IMG/VR virus record: IMGVR_UViG_3300006805_000074
Coordinates: 1 to 36,669 of that record
Source of the DNA: a virus
Direction: 5' to 3' (one strand)
Length of the DNA: 36,669 nt
How positions within the stretch are numbered: the stretch's first letter is position 1; every line of letters begins with the position of its first letter. This document shows positions 1 to 5,986 of the stretch, one piece after another. Under the pieces are notes generated by a model. That model did not search any database. It worked only from the letters and a program-made list of their open reading frames with translations, and had not been told where the DNA came from. The translations under genes and the position numbers were made by a program.

Positions 1-365
1 ATTCAGGAGTAAGATGGAGCGCTAATAGAACTTGTATTGAGTGTTCGGTTGGACACGCAAGAAAGCTATACCGCAAGCCAGAAAATGAAATACCGAGAGA
101 AGATAGATACTTCCTTAAAACGTATGGAATAAGTAGGTCTAAAGTTGAAGCAATGCTTAAAAGCCAAAACAGTAAATGTAGAGTATGTTACATTGAATTA
201 GTTCTTGGTGGCAGAACAAAAAACTCAGCATGTGTAGATCACGATCATACTACTGGGAAAGTTCGAGGTATATTGTGTAATCATTGTAATAGAGGTCTTG
301 GTATGTTTTTTGATAATCAGCTATTACTCTATAAAGCAATAGAATATTTAAAGGAACATGAATGA
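1..365 (+). CDS. Recombination endonuclease VII-like HNH nuclease, 5' end outside the window
   Basis: The frame is open from base 3 to the stop at 363-365, so the start lies off the left edge; an internal ATG at 153 is not needed. The visible 120 residues have a CIEC pair, then a CRVC pair, the core DHDHTTGKVRG and a closing CNHC motif. This is the zinc-bound beta-beta-alpha-metal arrangement of phage endonuclease VII, which resolves branched DNA or acts as a free-standing homing nuclease. The next HNH gene overlaps its end by eight bases. The family call is firm; whether it resolves junctions or only spreads itself cannot be told from sequence. Confidence 0.85.
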   Translation, partial: SGVRWSANRTCIECSVGHARKLYRKPENEIPREDRYFLKTYGISRSKVEAMLKSQNSKCRVCYIELVLGGRTKNSACVDHDHTTGKVRGILCNHCNRGLGMFFDNQLLLYKAIEYLKEHE

Positions 366-651
366 TAACTATCAAACTTCCGCCGATTGGCTTCGATATA
401 GAAGACATTGGCTACGGTCTAACAAACCAAACCATGAGGGCTATTACGCCTGTGGTATTTGTGGTCGCTGGGTTTCGGCAGAAGAAGTCACTCTCGATCA
501 CATCGAACCACGTAATGCTGAGAACATGTTTCTCGATAGTAATATTCAACCTGCCCATGGATATTGTAACTATATTAAGGGAAGTCAGAGATGGCAACCC
601 AAAGTAAGCAAAGAAGCATACGACTTTCTATCGTTTTTAAGTAACTTATAA
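358..651 (+). CDS. HNH endonuclease
   Basis: A 97-residue protein with a CGIC pair, the HNH core LDHIEPRN and a later GYCNYIKG segment supplying the last metal ligand and second Cys. The compact form is typical of free-standing HNH nucleases in phages. The ATG at 358 lies inside the end of the endonuclease VII-like gene; the purine-rich AAGGA just ahead of it is closer than usual, so translation may depend on coupling to the upstream gene. The target DNA is unknown. Two nucleases in a row suggest homing-type elements. Confidence 0.85.
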   Translation: MNDNYQTSADWLRYRRHWLRSNKPNHEGYYACGICGRWVSAEEVTLDHIEPRNAENMFLDSNIQPAHGYCNYIKGSQRWQPKVSKEAYDFLSFLSNL

Positions 652-696
652 GCAAACCTTTGGTTTGTGGGTATGGCCTATCAGCCAAGGAGTACA

Positions 697-906
697 ATGA
701 ATAATAAAGGACAACCAAACAAGAATCGTAACACACCTCACACAATAGCTATACGCTATGAGATGATCGCTGAGGGTGAACGAGACAGTGCATTCCTGCA
801 CAATGAAAAAGGCACAAATAGTTGGCCTCTGGTAAAGAGGACCTCAGAAGAGATAGCCGATGCCTTACGTAAATTCCACAGCCGTTTTACAAAAGCGGTG
901 GAGTAG
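697..906 (+). CDS. Hypothetical small basic protein
   Basis: A 69-residue product, starting MNNKGQPNKN. I chose ATG 697 over the upstream GTG at 667 because AAGGAG at 687-692 sits about four bases ahead of it. The N-terminus is polar and rich in Asn and Lys; the C-terminal half (EEIADALRKFHSRF) looks helical. No family is recognised. It is the last gene before the inverted repeat and promoter at 903-971, so it probably ends the preceding transcription unit. Confidence 0.6.
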   Translation: MNNKGQPNKNRNTPHTIAIRYEMIAEGERDSAFLHNEKGTNSWPLVKRTSEEIADALRKFHSRFTKAVE

Positions 907-920
907 AATGTTTATTCTAC
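903..920 (+). promoter_or_regulatory. Inverted repeat, putative operator upstream of the 943 promoter
   Basis: GTAGAAT and ATTCTAC form perfect 7-bp arms around a 4-base centre. It lies 22 bases upstream of the -35 box. A closely related repeat sits at the same kind of place before the promoter at 35865, and the two regions also share TTCTACAACA and CTATTGACTT. No T-run follows, so an operator is more likely than a terminator. Confidence 0.55.
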
Positions 921-942
921 AACAGATTTAGTAAAAAAGCTA

Positions 943-971
943 TTGACTTTTAGGACAACGTTTGGTATAAT
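943..971 (+). promoter_or_regulatory. Sigma70-type promoter
   Basis: TTGACT at 943-948, a 17-base spacer and a consensus TATAAT at 966-971. It faces the 34-residue ORF at 991 and the lysozyme gene. An A-rich tract just upstream may act as an UP element. It is among the best matches to consensus in the window. Confidence 0.8.
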
Positions 972-990
972 AGAATGAAAGGGCAAATAT

Positions 991-1095
991 ATGAGTAAGA
1001 TTGGACAAGCTGTAATAGACCTCCTCGAAACGGGTCTAGCTATGGAAGACATTACAAACGAGAACCTAGAACTGGTTACAACCTCATTAGGTTAG
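991..1095 (+). CDS. Hypothetical 34-residue protein
   Basis: The first ORF after the promoter at 943-971. It starts MSKIGQAVIDLLETG, reads as an amphipathic helix followed by an acidic tail, and ends at TAG 1093-1095. The AAAGGG ahead of the ATG sits about seven bases away. No family is recognised. It could be a small regulatory or accessory protein, or a leader peptide for the lysozyme gene 51 bases downstream. Confidence 0.5.
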   Translation: MSKIGQAVIDLLETGLAMEDITNENLELVTTSLG

Positions 1096-1146
1096 CAATA
1101 AGACCAGTGTTCGGATACCCTAATATCAATTAACAAAAGGACTTTT

Positions 1147-1743
1147 ATTAGTACAACTGTTAAAAGGTTTCTGATTGTAGCTGCCTTAGCTATGACCATA
1201 ATCCTTGGGATTGCTACTGTTCAAGCCAGAACTGCTCACGCAGCGGCACAAGCGCAATTAAGCGCCGAACAGCAAGAGATCACTAAAACCAAAACTCAGC
1301 TGGATTCTACTGTATTAGAAAAACAGCAGCTTGAAGCACAGCTAAAAGCAGAAGCTGAGAAGTCACAATCACTTGAAAAGGAAAACGCTGATTTAAAAGC
1401 GAAGAAGCAAGCTAGATTAGAGGCTACCAAATTAGCAACTAGAAACGCTCAAATACGAGTAGTTGCCGTTAATGGTAGTTGTTCTGACTGGCTTGCGAGT
1501 GCAGGTGTGACAGATATCGCTAACGCTATGGAGTTAATCCGTAGGGAAAGTGGATGTAACCCAAATGCCGTAAACCCTTCGTCGGGTGCATGTGGTGTTG
1601 CACAAGAGTTGCCATGTGGTAAATCTGGATGTAGTTTAGGCGATGGCGCCTGCCAGGTTGCATGGATGAAACGTTACGTGGAAGCACGTTATGGTTCTTG
1701 GGCTGGAGCAATAGCTCACCACAATTTGAAAAACTGGTACTAA
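1147..1743 (+). CDS. Exported lysozyme/transglycosylase-like protein with coiled coil, ATT start
   Basis: Starting at ATT 1147 gives a 198-residue protein. Residues 1-32 form a standard signal peptide: KR at 6-7, a hydrophobic core and an AHA cleavage site. Residues 35-100 are a charged coiled coil. The C-terminus (about 108-198) has the lytic-transglycosylase pattern: probable catalytic Glu in RRESGCNP (about residue 134), then GACGVAQ and a final AHHNLKNWY, with several Cys that could form disulfides. This Cys-rich style resembles domains I associate with Saccharibacteria. The first ATG (1192) would cut the signal peptide in half. AAAAGG at 1135-1140 lies six bases before the ATT, and no ATG, GTG or TTG occurs in frame upstream. 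Being outside the late lysis cassette, it may serve something other than final lysis. Confidence 0.8.
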   Translation: MSTTVKRFLIVAALAMTIILGIATVQARTAHAAAQAQLSAEQQEITKTKTQLDSTVLEKQQLEAQLKAEAEKSQSLEKENADLKAKKQARLEATKLATRNAQIRVVAVNGSCSDWLASAGVTDIANAMELIRRESGCNPNAVNPSSGACGVAQELPCGKSGCSLGDGACQVAWMKRYVEARYGSWAGAIAHHNLKNWY

Positions 1744-2375
1744 GTACCGACAGGAGAGGCTGTAACTTTAGGATGGGCCTCCGTGTAGACTAGCTGGTTG
1801 AGGTCTGCCGTATTTAATCACCGACAGATTATACCCCCTATTACCCCTTCGGGGGACTTGGGTGAGCCAGGTTAGAGCGTGCAGACCTCTCTTTAGTTAG
1901 GACGGCGTTACGTGGGTTCAATTCCCACCTCATCCACCACACAGATACATAGTAGCATTGCATATACCCCTGTTACCTTGGTCGGCTAGACCTCATACAC
2001 TGTGTATCTCTGTGGCCTTACAATAATCGCAGAAAAGCCTGTAAAAAACGTCCGGGATAGGCTGTCTAGCCGGTAGCTGTTTTATTGTAGGGTCATTTAT
2101 GACAGGCATTGTTACGTTTATAAACCTGACCTCGCACCCTAGTAACAATGGAGTGCTTGTGGTTATCTATTGGGCGGCGGCCCATTGGAGTCCTGAAACG
2201 GATTTCCTCTATCGGCCCGTAGTTTTTAGGCTACCCTGCGGATAGGTAAGATTCACGGACAGTACAGATAAAAGCTGTCTACTCTTTGCCCCCTGAGTAT
2301 AATCGGGGGCGTTAATGTCTATGCACCTGCTGGCAACAGCAACTGGCCTTGCCAATGGATGTATGGACAAATTGA
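1744..2375 (+). ncRNA. Large structured RNA candidate, class unknown
   Basis: About 630 bases without a credible gene but with many strong nested pairings: 1937-1949 with 2003-2015 (12 of 13 paired), 2016-2026 with 2082-2092 (11 bp), 2107-2115 with 2142-2150 (9 bp perfect), 2163-2171 with 2241-2249 (9 bp with two G-U), a hairpin at 2288-2310, and 2316-2325 with 2360-2369 (10 bp) enclosing a GCTG-GCAA-CAGC tetraloop hairpin at 2329-2340. The 5' part carries a tRNA-like 3' end. Size, setting and the tRNA-like part recall ornate phage RNAs such as GOLLD or ROOL, but I cannot match a consensus. It is probably co-transcribed from the 943 promoter with the lysozyme gene. The 48-codon ORF at 2099-2245 inside it is judged accidental. 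Confidence 0.7.
1771..1939 (+). other. tRNA-like element within the structured RNA
   Basis: Positions 1912-1928 form a textbook T arm (GTGGG, loop TTCAATT, CCCAC), followed by CTCATCC and an ACCA end at 1936-1939. The 3' acceptor strand can pair with GGATGGG at 1771-1777 or with GGGTGAG at 1860-1866, each with a single G-U. With the first partner, a perfect 9-bp helix (1800-1808 with 1881-1889) takes the place of the anticodon arm, as in tmRNA. I find no tmRNA tag or GGATTCGAC motif and no good anticodon arm, so it is neither an ordinary tRNA nor a standard tmRNA. Confidence 0.55.
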
Positions 2376-2393
2376 AAATCGGAGAAAAATTAA

Positions 2394-2498
2394 ATGGACG
2401 AAGACGAGATCGAACTACTCAACATGTCGTTTGAAGAGATGAATCGAATCGCTAATGGAGAACCAGATGAAGAACCAAGCGAAGATACTTCTCTATGA
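2394..2498 (+). CDS. Hypothetical 34-residue acidic protein
   Basis: ATG 2394 follows GGAGA by about nine bases. The product (MDEDEIELLNMSFEEMN...) is strongly acidic, and its C-terminal half overlaps the start of the exonuclease gene in another frame. It may be a small accessory protein or exist mainly to couple translation of the exonuclease. No family is recognised. Confidence 0.45.
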   Translation: MDEDEIELLNMSFEEMNRIANGEPDEEPSEDTSL

Positions 2499-3219
2499 CC
2501 TTGAGGTGTCGAGAGACATTGTAGAAGGTTATGGAAACAAGTGGGAATTTAAGGTAGTCAAAACAATCAGGCATCAAGAACTTATGTGTTTTGCATACAA
2601 GTGGCTTGGTCAACGCAAGGTACATTACGTATCACGACATGACTTCAAAACTTATGGCGAGTTCGTAGAGGCACTATGGCACATCCTCGATGAGGCTGAT
2701 ATAGCTATAGCACACAATGCAAATAAATTCGACAATAAAATGGCGAATAGGTACTTTATACAGTCTGGCTTTGGACCAGTATCAACGTATAAAAGTATAG
2801 ATACACTACAGGTAGCACGAAGTACCTTCAAGTTTCAAAGCAATAGTCTACAAGACCTCTGTGAATATCTTGGACTTGGCAGCAAGCGTAAAATTACGTA
2901 TGCAGACCTAGAAGAAGATTTCATGAGCGAGAAACCAAATCCTAAGACTGAGAGACTTATGAGAGAGTATAACATACAAGATGTTGTACTGTTAGAGAAA
3001 CTTTACATGACACTAAGACCTTACATAAAGAATCACCCTAATATGGGGGATATCTTGCAGGGTATTGGTTTGTGTCCTAAGTGTGGTAGTCCAGACCTCC
3101 GTGTATACGGTACGGCTCCAAGGGCAAACGGCAGAGTGCAAACCTATATATGTAATGTATGTGGCGGACGGTCTAATGATGCAACAATCAAGGGTCGTGG
3201 CAGGGTAGTAAATGCATAG
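2467..3219 (+). CDS. DEDDy 3'-5' exonuclease with C-terminal zinc ribbon
   Basis: A 250-residue RNase H-fold exonuclease of the DnaQ/polymerase-proofreading type. ExoI is LLYDLEVS near the N-terminus, ExoII is AHNANKFDNKM around residue 84, and ExoIII is YNIQD around 171, with the Tyr that marks the DEDDy subtype. Residues about 200-240 add a zinc ribbon (CPKCGSPDL, then CNVCGG), likely for DNA binding. No polymerase domain follows, so it is a stand-alone exonuclease, perhaps for recombination, end processing or host DNA breakdown. ATG 2467 is preferred over 2455 because GGAG lies six bases before it. Confidence 0.8.
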   Translation: MKNQAKILLYDLEVSRDIVEGYGNKWEFKVVKTIRHQELMCFAYKWLGQRKVHYVSRHDFKTYGEFVEALWHILDEADIAIAHNANKFDNKMANRYFIQSGFGPVSTYKSIDTLQVARSTFKFQSNSLQDLCEYLGLGSKRKITYADLEEDFMSEKPNPKTERLMREYNIQDVVLLEKLYMTLRPYIKNHPNMGDILQGIGLCPKCGSPDLRVYGTAPRANGRVQTYICNVCGGRSNDATIKGRGRVVNA

Positions 3220-3496
3220 GGATAAACTATTTGTATACGGTATCTTCTTAGATGCTGGAAATAGGGCAGCCTATGGAATGACAAACCCACAGTATGAAAC
3301 CGTTAAAGGTTACATGACAATAGGTGGGCGAATTGTGCAAGCAGTTCAAGTAAGCGATGAACGTGCATCCCTGACGGGATTACTTGTTGACGTTGACCCT
3401 GAGTATTGGGGCATACTTGACCAGCTTGAGACAGGATACGATAGAATAACAGTAACAACTACCGGTGGGGTAGAGGCGTATATGTACGCAGGATAG
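3212..3496 (+). CDS. Gamma-glutamylcyclotransferase-like (AIG2/GGCT) protein
   Basis: A 94-residue protein with the N-terminal FVYG motif and a later LDQLETGYDR segment, whose Glu matches the catalytic acid of the GGCT/AIG2 fold. The family releases gamma-glutamyl groups as 5-oxoproline or acts on gamma-glutamyl-amine and peptide conjugates. It overlaps the end of the exonuclease by eight bases. Phage GGCT-like proteins often accompany amidoligases and class II glutamine amidotransferases; here both occur, but about 27 kb away on the linear map, so a joint pathway is only an inference. Confidence 0.7.
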   Translation: MHRDKLFVYGIFLDAGNRAAYGMTNPQYETVKGYMTIGGRIVQAVQVSDERASLTGLLVDVDPEYWGILDQLETGYDRITVTTTGGVEAYMYAG

Positions 3497-3499
3497 ACT

Positions 3500-3769
3500 A
3501 TGATAGACTTTGAGAAAACCCCAGAACAACCAGCCCTTATCACTGAGCGTGAAGTGCTAGAGGGACTGAGCAGACTAGACCTAAGACGTGTCAAAGTAGA
3601 TGCCCTCAAGGGTATTAGTGAAAGAGAGCGTATTGTACACCTGGTAAACGATATCCTAGATAATGGATACGCAGATGAGGCAAGTAGTTGGGGTGCATAC
3701 GACGCAAACGATGGTACATTGGGTTCACCCGAGCACCCAGAAGATAGCATTTGGCCCACACTAGAATAA
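3500..3769 (+). CDS. Hypothetical acidic protein
   Basis: An 89-residue product. The N-terminal two thirds (ITEREVLEGLSRLDLRR...) are helical and charged; the C-terminus is acidic and low in hydrophobic residues, ending SIWPTLE. It begins three bases after the GGCT-like gene, within one tight operon. No known domain is visible. Confidence 0.65.
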   Translation: MIDFEKTPEQPALITEREVLEGLSRLDLRRVKVDALKGISERERIVHLVNDILDNGYADEASSWGAYDANDGTLGSPEHPEDSIWPTLE

Positions 3770-3779
3770 GGAGAAGTTA

Positions 3780-4112
3780 ATGATAGAGTACCAGTTTCCA
3801 GATAGACTACTAGAAGCAGACTACATACGACACCTACCTGCCACAGAGATATACAAGTATCGAGATGAGGTGAGAGAGCGTCTTAACAGCCTGCTTAGAG
3901 TAGCCGAAGATGCAGCTCAGGGTATGCAAGAGCACTGCTGCGAGATATGTGTCGAGTATGGGTATGGTTATAAAGACCTACCTGACGATTGGGCATACAT
4001 AGACGACATTACATTGCCTATGGGTCTCGTACTGTTGTGTGATGGTTGCCTTGGTAACTGGTACGTGCGGTTTGGGAGTTTACCGCCACTATGTCGAACG
4101 ATAGAACTTTAG
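3780..4112 (+). CDS. Hypothetical protein with CxxC zinc site
   Basis: A 110-residue protein: a helical N-terminus (about 1-48) followed by HCCEIC and, about 37 residues later, LLCDGCLGNW, a likely four-Cys zinc site. The start follows AAGGAGAAGTT at good spacing. The layout suggests a small nucleic-acid-binding or adaptor protein, but no family is recognised. Its last 22 bases overlap the next gene. Confidence 0.65.
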   Translation: MIEYQFPDRLLEADYIRHLPATEIYKYRDEVRERLNSLLRVAEDAAQGMQEHCCEICVEYGYGYKDLPDDWAYIDDITLPMGLVLLCDGCLGNWYVRFGSLPPLCRTIEL

Positions 4113-4453
4113 TAACATGGAAACCTGGTAAGCCTGGATTGGTCAATAGAGACGCAGTATCTGCCTTTTTTGATCTCTACGGTGTACCGGTATGCATGTG
4201 CTGTAAAGTTATCACATTTGACTGTCTGTTTAGGTATAGAGCTGATGCATGGAGAGTATACTGTATAAATTGCGGACTAACAATAGATGCAGTAGGAATA
4301 TGTTTACATAATGAGGAGATAGAGAATGATAGAATCAATTATTATTTGCAAGCACGGGAACCTAGGGTACTCAGCGTCCCTAAGGTTCAAGAACAAGGCC
4401 TTAAACGCAGAGATTTCTTCCAACAGCAAGGAAGGTATCTACAAGACGATTGA
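4091..4453 (+). CDS. Hypothetical Cys-rich protein
   Basis: A 120-residue ORF with PVCMCCKV and YCINCGL, which could form a treble-clef or ribbon-like zinc site. The first 80 residues look like a genuine small domain. The C-terminal 40 residues are polar and overlap another ORF (4326-4487) that has a much stronger ribosome site, so the tail may be a by-product of overlap. No family is recognised. Confidence 0.5.
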   Translation: MSNDRTLVTWKPGKPGLVNRDAVSAFFDLYGVPVCMCCKVITFDCLFRYRADAWRVYCINCGLTIDAVGICLHNEEIENDRINYYLQAREPRVLSVPKVQEQGLKRRDFFQQQGRYLQDD

Positions 4454-4487
4454 CTACCTAGTGCGAAAGGCAAAGAAAAATGTCTAA
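4326..4487 (+). CDS. Hypothetical 53-residue protein in an overlapping frame
   Basis: ATG 4326 is preceded by GAGGAG about seven bases upstream, one of the best ribosome sites in this operon. The product (MIESIIICKHGNLGYS...) ends in a basic helix (YLVRKAKKNV). It overlaps the 3' part of the Cys-rich ORF in a different frame and runs eight bases into the next gene. Either both ORFs are translated or one is not real; the ribosome site favours this one. Confidence 0.45.
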   Translation: MIESIIICKHGNLGYSASLRFKNKALNAEISSNSKEGIYKTIDYLVRKAKKNV

Positions 4488-4830
4488 GTTTGTAACTAAA
4501 GATTCAGGCAAACGACAAAAGTTCGAGTCCGGTATGGTACGAGACACGCAGGATGGTAAGCCGAGGTACGACCTAATACCAGTTGGTCCTCTCAGGAGAC
4601 TAGCAGAACTATACATGCGTGGTGCTGCCAAATATGACGACAACAACTGGATGAAGGGGCAACCCTACTCCAGGACTTATGCATCCTTATTCAGGCACAT
4701 GATTGCATGGCGCGAGGGTGATAAATCAGAAGATCACTTGGCTGCTGTAGCGTGGAACGCATTCACACTAATGCACTACGAAGATAACAAGCCAGAGCTA
4801 GATGACATTATAGACATCAAAAAATCATAA
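4480..4830 (+). CDS. DUF5664-type dATP/dGTP diphosphohydrolase-like protein
   Basis: The 116-residue protein matches the phage all-alpha NTP pyrophosphohydrolase-like family often annotated as dATP/dGTP diphosphohydrolase: an N-terminal GKPRYDLIPVGPL, then a helix with RGAAKYDDNNW, and a C-terminal SEDHLAAVAWNAFTLMHYE whose acidic and His residues would hold the metal. It probably adjusts deoxynucleotide pools during replication. It starts with AAAGG at usable spacing. No partner for base-modified DNA synthesis (such as PurZ) is visible here. Confidence 0.7.
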   Translation: MSKFVTKDSGKRQKFESGMVRDTQDGKPRYDLIPVGPLRRLAELYMRGAAKYDDNNWMKGQPYSRTYASLFRHMIAWREGDKSEDHLAAVAWNAFTLMHYEDNKPELDDIIDIKKS

Positions 4831-4849
4831 CAAAACAAGGGATATAAAA

Positions 4850-5017
4850 ATGAATTCAAACCAGATTATCAACGACGAAATGACACTAGAAGAGAAACTT
4901 GCCGCAATTGATGCCGCTATGAAAACTGGAGCTAAGGAATTCAACGTTAAGAATGGTCGCCCAACAGATGCACCAGTAGACCCATCAGATCTGCTAATGT
5001 GTGAAGGTTGCCAGTAG
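4850..5017 (+). CDS. Hypothetical 55-residue protein ending in CEGC
   Basis: ATG 4850 follows AAGGGA by seven bases. The N-terminal half is an acidic helix (EMTLEEKLAAIDAAMKTG); the C-terminus ends MCEGCQ, with one CxxC pair. It is too short for most gene callers but has good codon use and spacing. The real start of the next gene (5040) lies just after its stop. Function unknown. Confidence 0.6.
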   Translation: MNSNQIINDEMTLEEKLAAIDAAMKTGAKEFNVKNGRPTDAPVDPSDLLMCEGCQ

Positions 5018-5039
5018 TTTACATAAAGTAAAGGGTTAC

Positions 5040-5276
5040 ATGAAAGTAAAGTTAGATTTTAATGACGGAACCAGTATTTGTCCACCTAAGCCATCAAAAC
5101 GCAATGTAGCGAATTTCATCAGGGGCGCTGTTGAGAGAAACGTTGTTTTTGAAGGCTCTGGTATGGTCACATACGGAAAAGGCTATTACAATGAGTTCGT
5201 CTTCAATTCCCGCAAGGATTTAGAAGATAAACTCTGGCCTTGCATGGAAGAAGATTTAGTAGGAGAGTTCTCATGA
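5040..5276 (+). CDS. Hypothetical protein
   Basis: A 78-residue product starting MKVKLDFNDGTS. I prefer ATG 5040 over GTG 5001 because the latter lies inside the previous gene and AAGG sits five bases before 5040. Beta-strand-like segments with alternating hydrophobic residues suggest a small beta-rich domain. No family is recognised. Its stop overlaps the next start (ATGA). Confidence 0.6.
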   Translation: MKVKLDFNDGTSICPPKPSKRNVANFIRGAVERNVVFEGSGMVTYGKGYYNEFVFNSRKDLEDKLWPCMEEDLVGEFS

Positions 5277-5515
5277 GTTTAAAGACAGAAGCAAAAGTTA
5301 AGCGTCGCAAACAACGACAAATCAAGAAAGCCTTGCATAAGAGTTTAGCCGTACGAAAGCTAGCATTTCTATGGAAGGAGTTTCTTGGTATAGAAGATGT
5401 GCCGAAGATATACTATCCTGAGCATGACCCTACTGTGAGTAATCATAAGCGAGTCATTGGTCAGAGGATTATGTCTGGCAGAATTAAGCCGGTTGCTCAA
5501 GATGCCAGTAGCTAG
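5273..5515 (+). CDS. Hypothetical basic protein
   Basis: An 80-residue, very basic protein (KAKVKRRKQRQIKKAL near the N-terminus), plausibly able to bind nucleic acid. ATG 5273 overlaps the previous stop and has AGGAGAG seven bases upstream, which decides it over the upstream ATG at 5240. No family is recognised. Confidence 0.6.
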   Translation: MSLKTEAKVKRRKQRQIKKALHKSLAVRKLAFLWKEFLGIEDVPKIYYPEHDPTVSNHKRVIGQRIMSGRIKPVAQDASS

Positions 5516-5771
5516 GCAATTAGATAAGGCTGGCAACGAGCTTTACTATGGAGATGTATGCGTAAGAGCATTACATGGTGTAATAGAATACGTTGTGTAT
5601 AAGAAGGAGGTGTATGGTGCAACAGGAAGCAAAGGTGAGTACGGCAGGTTCGTTACGAAGGATGGTGAGACAAGCATTAAGTTTAGGAATATCTTACTTG
5701 CTTTTGACCCGTTATCTTCGCGTCGCCCGAAAGCAGGAGAAGTTATTAGAAAGTATTATGAGGAGAAGTAA
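5502..5771 (+). CDS. Hypothetical protein
   Basis: An 89-residue product (MPVARQLDKAGNELYYGDVC...). ATG 5502 is chosen because the upstream part of the frame overlaps the preceding gene; its ribosome site is weak, so coupling is likely. The DKAGNELYYGD opening resembles small SH3-like or YopX-like phage folds, but that is only an impression. The TAATG at its end starts the next gene. Confidence 0.55.
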   Translation: MPVARQLDKAGNELYYGDVCVRALHGVIEYVVYKKEVYGATGSKGEYGRFVTKDGETSIKFRNILLAFDPLSSRRPKAGEVIRKYYEEK

Positions 5772-5986
5772 TGGTAGAGTATAACGAAGTAGAGGAAGTG
5801 AAGGCTTTCCGAGTACAAGCAGATGCATTGATGGTACGAGCTAAAGAACTGGCAGAACGTTTTGGTGCAAGCCGAGCGTATAGCCTTATGTTCACACATG
5901 CTGAACTAGCAAAGATGTACGGCGGCAAACGACTAGAAGAAATAGGAACTGAGTTTCCTGCAGAATTAGCAGATAGGAGTAAGTAA
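5771..5986 (+). CDS. Hypothetical helical protein
   Basis: A 71-residue, mostly alpha-helical product (VEEVKAFRVQADALMVRAKELAERFG). GGAG six bases before ATG 5771 supports the start. It overlaps both neighbours by one base, so it belongs to a translationally coupled chain. No domain is recognised. Confidence 0.65.
   Translation: MVEYNEVEEVKAFRVQADALMVRAKELAERFGASRAYSLMFTHAELAKMYGGKRLEEIGTEFPAELADRSK

Noticed and set aside
903-920. Rho-independent terminator after the 697-906 gene
   Set aside because: The 7-bp stem is AT-rich and no T-run follows; the repeated link to a promoter favours an operator.
1771-1939. Ordinary tRNA or standard tmRNA gene
   Set aside because: The T arm and CCA end are good, but no 7-base anticodon loop on a 5-bp stem can be drawn, and the tmRNA 5' motif and tag reading frame are missing.
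2099-2245. 48-codon ORF (MTGIVTFINLTSHPSN...) inside the structured RNA
   Set aside because: No ribosome site, odd Trp-rich composition and it spans several strong helices; more likely accidental.
1744-2375. Group I intron interrupting a tRNA
   Set aside because: The conserved P3/P7 core sequences are not visible, and the stretch between the possible tRNA halves (about 70-90 bases) is too short for one.
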